NCBI RefSeq assembly: GCF_003865365.1
Contig: NZ_RQVR01000002.1
Coordinates: 282,659-346,658 of the forward strand
Direction of reading: 5' to 3'
Length of the DNA: 64,000 bases
DNA from: Flavobacterium macacae
GTDB lineage: Bacteria; Bacteroidota; Bacteroidia; Flavobacteriales; Flavobacteriaceae
In this document: positions 60,689 to 64,000 of the stretch, one piece after another
Layout: the number at the start of each line of letters is the position of its first letter
How positions within the stretch are numbered: position 1 is the first letter of the stretch
Made by a program: the position numbers and the translations under genes
The notes under the pieces: model-generated
Database searches by the model: none
What the model saw: only the letters and a program-made list of their open reading frames with translations
What the model was told of the DNA's origin: nothing

Positions 60689-63600
60689 ATGAAAATTTCT
60701 GAAATATCAATAAAAAGGCCCAGTTTGGTCATCGTATTATTTACGCTGCTGACTTTGGGCGGTATATTCTCTTATATGGGATTAGGCTATGAGCTGGTTC
60801 CAAAATTTGAAGTAAACGTAATCACGGTACAGACAGTTTATCCTGGCGCTGCGCCCTCTGAAGTGGAAACGTCGGTGACCAAAGTAATCGAAGACGCCGT
60901 AGCTTCACTAGAAAGTGTCAAAAAAATCGAATCAAAATCGATGGAAAGTGTTTCTGTCGTGATGATTACGCTAAATACAGGAGCCGACGTCAACTTTTTA
61001 TTGACCGATGCACAGCGTAAAATCAATGCCGTAATCAACGATTTGCCTGAAGATGCTGATCCGCCAAGTTTGAATAAATTCTCTTTAGACGATGTGGCGA
61101 TCATGAACCTTTCGGTAACTTCTACGCTTACGGAGAAAGAGCTATATGACTTGCTTGACCAAAAAATTCAGCCTGTTTTTGCCCGTATCAACGGCGTGGC
61201 AAAAGTGGACATGGTTGGTGGTGAAGAACGTGAAATCCAAGTAAGTATCGATCCCGGAAAGCTAGAAGGTTATGGCCTTTCAATTTCACAAATCCAGCAG
61301 ACCATTGCCAATTCCAACTTAGACTTCCCTACCGGAAGCGTCAAATCACGCGACAATCAAACCACATTGCGTCTTTCTGGCAAATTTAAATCTTTAGACG
61401 AATTAAGAAACCTGCCAATTACAACTCCCAAAGGCGTGATGATCCGTCTGAGCGATGTAGCTGATGTTCAAGACGGGATTAAAGACATCGAAAAAATTTC
61501 CCGCGTAAATCAGCAAAACACCATCTTGCTGCAAGTTTTCAAACAGTCAGATGCCAATGCCGTTTCTGTTTCTGAATTGGTGCGCCAAACCATCCAGACC
61601 ATCGAAAAAGATTACAAACAGCAAGCAATCAAAGTAGATGTTGCGAGTGATTCCACCCAATATACCATCAATGCGGCGAATAACGTTATGTTCGATCTTG
61701 GGCTGGCCATTATGCTGGTGGGTTTCATTATGCTGTTCTTTTTGCACAGTTTGCGAAATGCGGCGATTACCATGATTGCGATTCCGCTTTCATTAATTGC
61801 CACTTTTATTGCACTTTCAGCTTTAGGATATACCTTGAACCTGATGTCTTTATTAGGACTTTCATTGGTTGTGGGGATTCTTGTCGATGACGCGATTGTT
61901 GTAATCGAAAACATCCACAGGCATATGGAAATGGGTAAAAACAAAGTACGTGCGGCTTATGATGGAGCTGCCGAAATTGGCTTTACAGTAACCGCGATTA
62001 CTTTGGTCATTGTTGTAGTATTCTTGCCCATAGCCATGTCAACCGGATTAGTGGCTGACATTTTACGCCAATTTTGCGTTACTGTAATTATTTCCACATT
62101 ACTGTCCTTATTAGTGTCATTTACAGTGGTTCCTTGGCTGTATTCCAGATTTGGACGAATAGAGCACATCAAAGAAACCTCCTTCTTCGGAAAAATTCTG
62201 CACGGTTTTGAAGCCGGATTAGATAAACTTATCGATTGGATCAGCGGCATTTTGAAATGGGCGTTAAAGAACTGGAAGAACAAGCTGGCCACACTCTTGA
62301 TTACGATTGTATTGTTTTTCTCTTCGCTGATGCTTGTCGGAAAAGGCTATATCGGTACTGATTTCTTCCCAGGAAATGACAAAGGAGAATTTTACCTGCA
62401 ATTTGAATTAGAAAAAGATGCTTCCATCGAACAGACCAACCTTCTTACTCAGAAAGCAGAAGCTTTTTTAGCAAAGAAGCCAGAAGTAGCAAAAATGATT
62501 ACCACTATTGGCCAAGCTTCTGACGGAGCGATGGCTACAGGAAGCGGCACCAAGTACAAATCAGAAATTCAAGTATTTGTCAGCGAAGAACACCGCAAAA
62601 TAGAATCGACAAAAGTATTTGCGGCAAAGTTGAAACGCGAGATGGAAAAAGTGCTTATTGGCGCCAAGATCAAAACGGTAAGCATCGGAATCATGGGTGC
62701 AGAACAAGCGCCATTGATGCTGACGGTCATCGCTTCGTCTCAAAAAGACGCGTTGGAATATGCCCGCAAAGCAGAAGCCCAGTTGAAAAAAATCTCTGGC
62801 GCCACCGAAATCAAATTGACTTCTGAAGACGGAAATCCAGAGATCAACGTTCAAGTAGATCGCGAAAAAATGAACTCGCTTGGCTTGAATGTGGCAACAG
62901 TGGGTATGACCATGCAAACGGCGTTCTCTGGAAACACAGATACTAAATTCCGATCTGGCGATACAGAATACGACATTAATATTCGTTACGATGAATTTGG
63001 CCGTGGCAATATTGAAGACGTCCAAAACTTGAAATTCACAAATCAAGAGGGCGAAACAATCCGTCTGGTACAATTTGCTGATATTTCATACAGTTCTGGG
63101 CCGTCATTAATTGAACGCAGGGATAAAACGCCTTCGGTATCGGTACAGGCTCAAGTTGTTGGAAAACCAGCCGGAACAATTGCGGAAGAATGGCAAGCTG
63201 AATTTGAAAAATTAGAATTAAAACCAGGAGTTTCGTTCAAATGGGGCGGAAACATGGAAAACCAGCAAGAAGGTTTTGGAACGTTAGGAATCGCATTACT
63301 AGCCTCAATTATATTAGTTTACTTTGTAATGGTCGCGCTGTATAACAACTTTGCCACGCCATTTATCGTATTGTTCTCCATTCCATTATCGTTCATCGGA
63401 GCGCTATTGTTCTTGGCATTGACAAACCAAACCCTTAATATTTTTACCATTTTAGGTATCATCATGTTGATTGGTCTGGTCGCCAAAAACGCAATTATGT
63501 TGGTCGATTTTGCCAACCACCGAAAAGAAGCCGGAGAAAACACATTTAACGCTTTGATTCAAGCCAACCACGCGCGTTTCCGTCCGATTTTGATGACGAC

Positions 63601-63874
63601 AATTGCCATGGTTATCGGTATGATTCCCATTGCAATCGCCACAGGAGACGGAGCCGACATGAACAAAGGTTTGGCCATCGTAATTATCGGAGGCCTCTTG
63701 TCATCCTTGTTCTTAACGTTAATCATCGTTCCGGTAGTTTACTCGATATTTGACGGACTTGGAAGACGTTTCGGAAAAAATGAAGTCGTAAATTATGAAG
63801 AACTGATGGTTGAAGAATACACGCCTGCTGAAGTAAGCGAAGATGGCTTTACCATAAAACATAAAATTGAATAA
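60689..63874 (+). CDS. RND efflux transporter, AcrB/HAE-1 type
   Basis: 1061 residues, the usual length. The twelve-helix layout is present with two large periplasmic loops; LVVGILVDDAIVVIENIHRH (proton-relay Asp pair) is in helix 4, and IGLVAKNAIMLVDFANHRKE and HARFRPILMTTIAMVIGMIP in the second half. The proton-driven pump expels drugs or other toxic compounds. The GATDxQ-type substrate determinants cannot be read. Last gene of the TetR-controlled operon, followed by a terminator. Confidence 0.95.
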   Translation: MKISEISIKRPSLVIVLFTLLTLGGIFSYMGLGYELVPKFEVNVITVQTVYPGAAPSEVETSVTKVIEDAVASLESVKKIESKSMESVSVVMITLNTGADVNFLLTDAQRKINAVINDLPEDADPPSLNKFSLDDVAIMNLSVTSTLTEKELYDLLDQKIQPVFARINGVAKVDMVGGEEREIQVSIDPGKLEGYGLSISQIQQTIANSNLDFPTGSVKSRDNQTTLRLSGKFKSLDELRNLPITTPKGVMIRLSDVADVQDGIKDIEKISRVNQQNTILLQVFKQSDANAVSVSELVRQTIQTIEKDYKQQAIKVDVASDSTQYTINAANNVMFDLGLAIMLVGFIMLFFLHSLRNAAITMIAIPLSLIATFIALSALGYTLNLMSLLGLSLVVGILVDDAIVVIENIHRHMEMGKNKVRAAYDGAAEIGFTVTAITLVIVVVFLPIAMSTGLVADILRQFCVTVIISTLLSLLVSFTVVPWLYSRFGRIEHIKETSFFGKILHGFEAGLDKLIDWISGILKWALKNWKNKLATLLITIVLFFSSLMLVGKGYIGTDFFPGNDKGEFYLQFELEKDASIEQTNLLTQKAEAFLAKKPEVAKMITTIGQASDGAMATGSGTKYKSEIQVFVSEEHRKIESTKVFAAKLKREMEKVLIGAKIKTVSIGIMGAEQAPLMLTVIASSQKDALEYARKAEAQLKKISGATEIKLTSEDGNPEINVQVDREKMNSLGLNVATVGMTMQTAFSGNTDTKFRSGDTEYDINIRYDEFGRGNIEDVQNLKFTNQEGETIRLVQFADISYSSGPSLIERRDKTPSVSVQAQVVGKPAGTIAEEWQAEFEKLELKPGVSFKWGGNMENQQEGFGTLGIALLASIILVYFVMVALYNNFATPFIVLFSIPLSFIGALLFLALTNQTLNIFTILGIIMLIGLVAKNAIMLVDFANHRKEAGENTFNALIQANHARFRPILMTTIAMVIGMIPIAIATGDGADMNKGLAIVIIGGLLSSLFLTLIIVPVVYSIFDGLGRRFGKNEVVNYEELMVEEYTPAEVSEDGFTIKHKIE

Positions 63875-63892
63875 ATAAAAAACCTTTGGTTT

Positions 63893-63930
63893 AAAATCCC
63901 GATTGATTCACGTCAGTCGGGATTTTTTTT
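63893..63930 (+). terminator. Terminator of the efflux operon
   Basis: AAAATCCCGA/TCGGGATTTT stem with a TTGATTCACGTCAG loop followed by T residues, 19 bp after the RND stop. The last 70 bp of the window show nothing further. Confidence 0.85.
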
Positions 63931-64000
63931 TGAGCCAAACGTCAGTTCGTCTAAAAACCCTTCAAAGTTCTTATTCAAACTTAATTTTGAAGTAAATATA

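Noticed and set aside
1..64000. CRISPR arrays, prophage or transposase genes
   Set aside because: No evenly spaced 25-40 bp direct repeats with unique spacers, and no phage, integrase or transposase-like product in any long frame.

Overview
This 64 kb window is chromosomal DNA from a member of the Bacteroidetes, most probably Flavobacterium or a close relative. The evidence is an AT-rich composition, few Shine-Dalgarno sequences, many TAnnTTTG -7 boxes, type A CTDs of the type IX secretion system (T9SS), TonB-dependent receptors with CarboxypepD_reg-like N-termini, and lineage-typical families (DUF4249, DUF4271, DUF4296, DUF5686, DUF3098). Almost all of it reads as an ordinary core chromosome. 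I see no prophage, insertion sequence, CRISPR array or conjugative module.

Layout. 1-6457: the 3' end of a MurG-like glycosyltransferase, then an OmpR/PhoB-type two-component system. Divergent from it lie a TonB-dependent receptor and a surface-type lipoprotein with beta-helix-like repeats. 6562-7863: two T9SS CTD proteins, the first with no cargo domain. 7941-21703: a LuxE-like enzyme, tyrS, an epimerase, a DUF4296/pyrC/GT2 group, DUF4271-hemD, pckA, DUF423, a saccharopine-dehydrogenase-like enzyme and asnS. 21784-33921: a secreted TIMP/NTR-like protein with MORN-like repeats, rpoN, membrane and barrel proteins, a ribosome hibernation factor, a DUF4249/TonB-receptor pair, tRNA-Ser(GGA), and a tatD/acyltransferase/ansA operon. 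34121-45804: leuS with an unusual insertion, ftsX-DUF3098-uppP-truB-peptidase, pyrH-frr and a DUF5686 protein. 45801-56399: an SMR exporter, a KefB-like antiporter, a LytS/LytT-like system, an Lrp regulator, a retropepsin-like protein and sucB/sucA. 56452-63874: a polyprenyl diphosphate synthase and a TetR-TolC-MFP-RND efflux operon.

The most interesting signal is regulatory. The TonB receptor and the lipoprotein beside the PhoB/PhoR-like system each have five tandem TAACA-like half-sites with an exact 11-bp period. In both cases the last half-site lies exactly 25 bp before the -7 box. This is the geometry of Pho boxes (PhoB, and PhoP of Bacillus). I infer that the four genes form a self-contained sensing and outer-membrane uptake module, possibly for phosphate or a phosphorylated compound.

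A second signal is a dispersed intergenic repeat with an AGCCC(C/T)GAT head, a hairpin whose stems differ between copies but still pair, and an AGCGGGAAttGC tail. There are five clear copies and one decayed copy, and all three aminoacyl-tRNA synthetase genes in the window have one upstream. One copy probably lies inside the asnS 5' leader. These elements, with promoters and terminators, fill the gene-free stretches longer than 300 bases (10344-10698, 14276-14590, 19733-20269, 32867-33222, 37190-37604).
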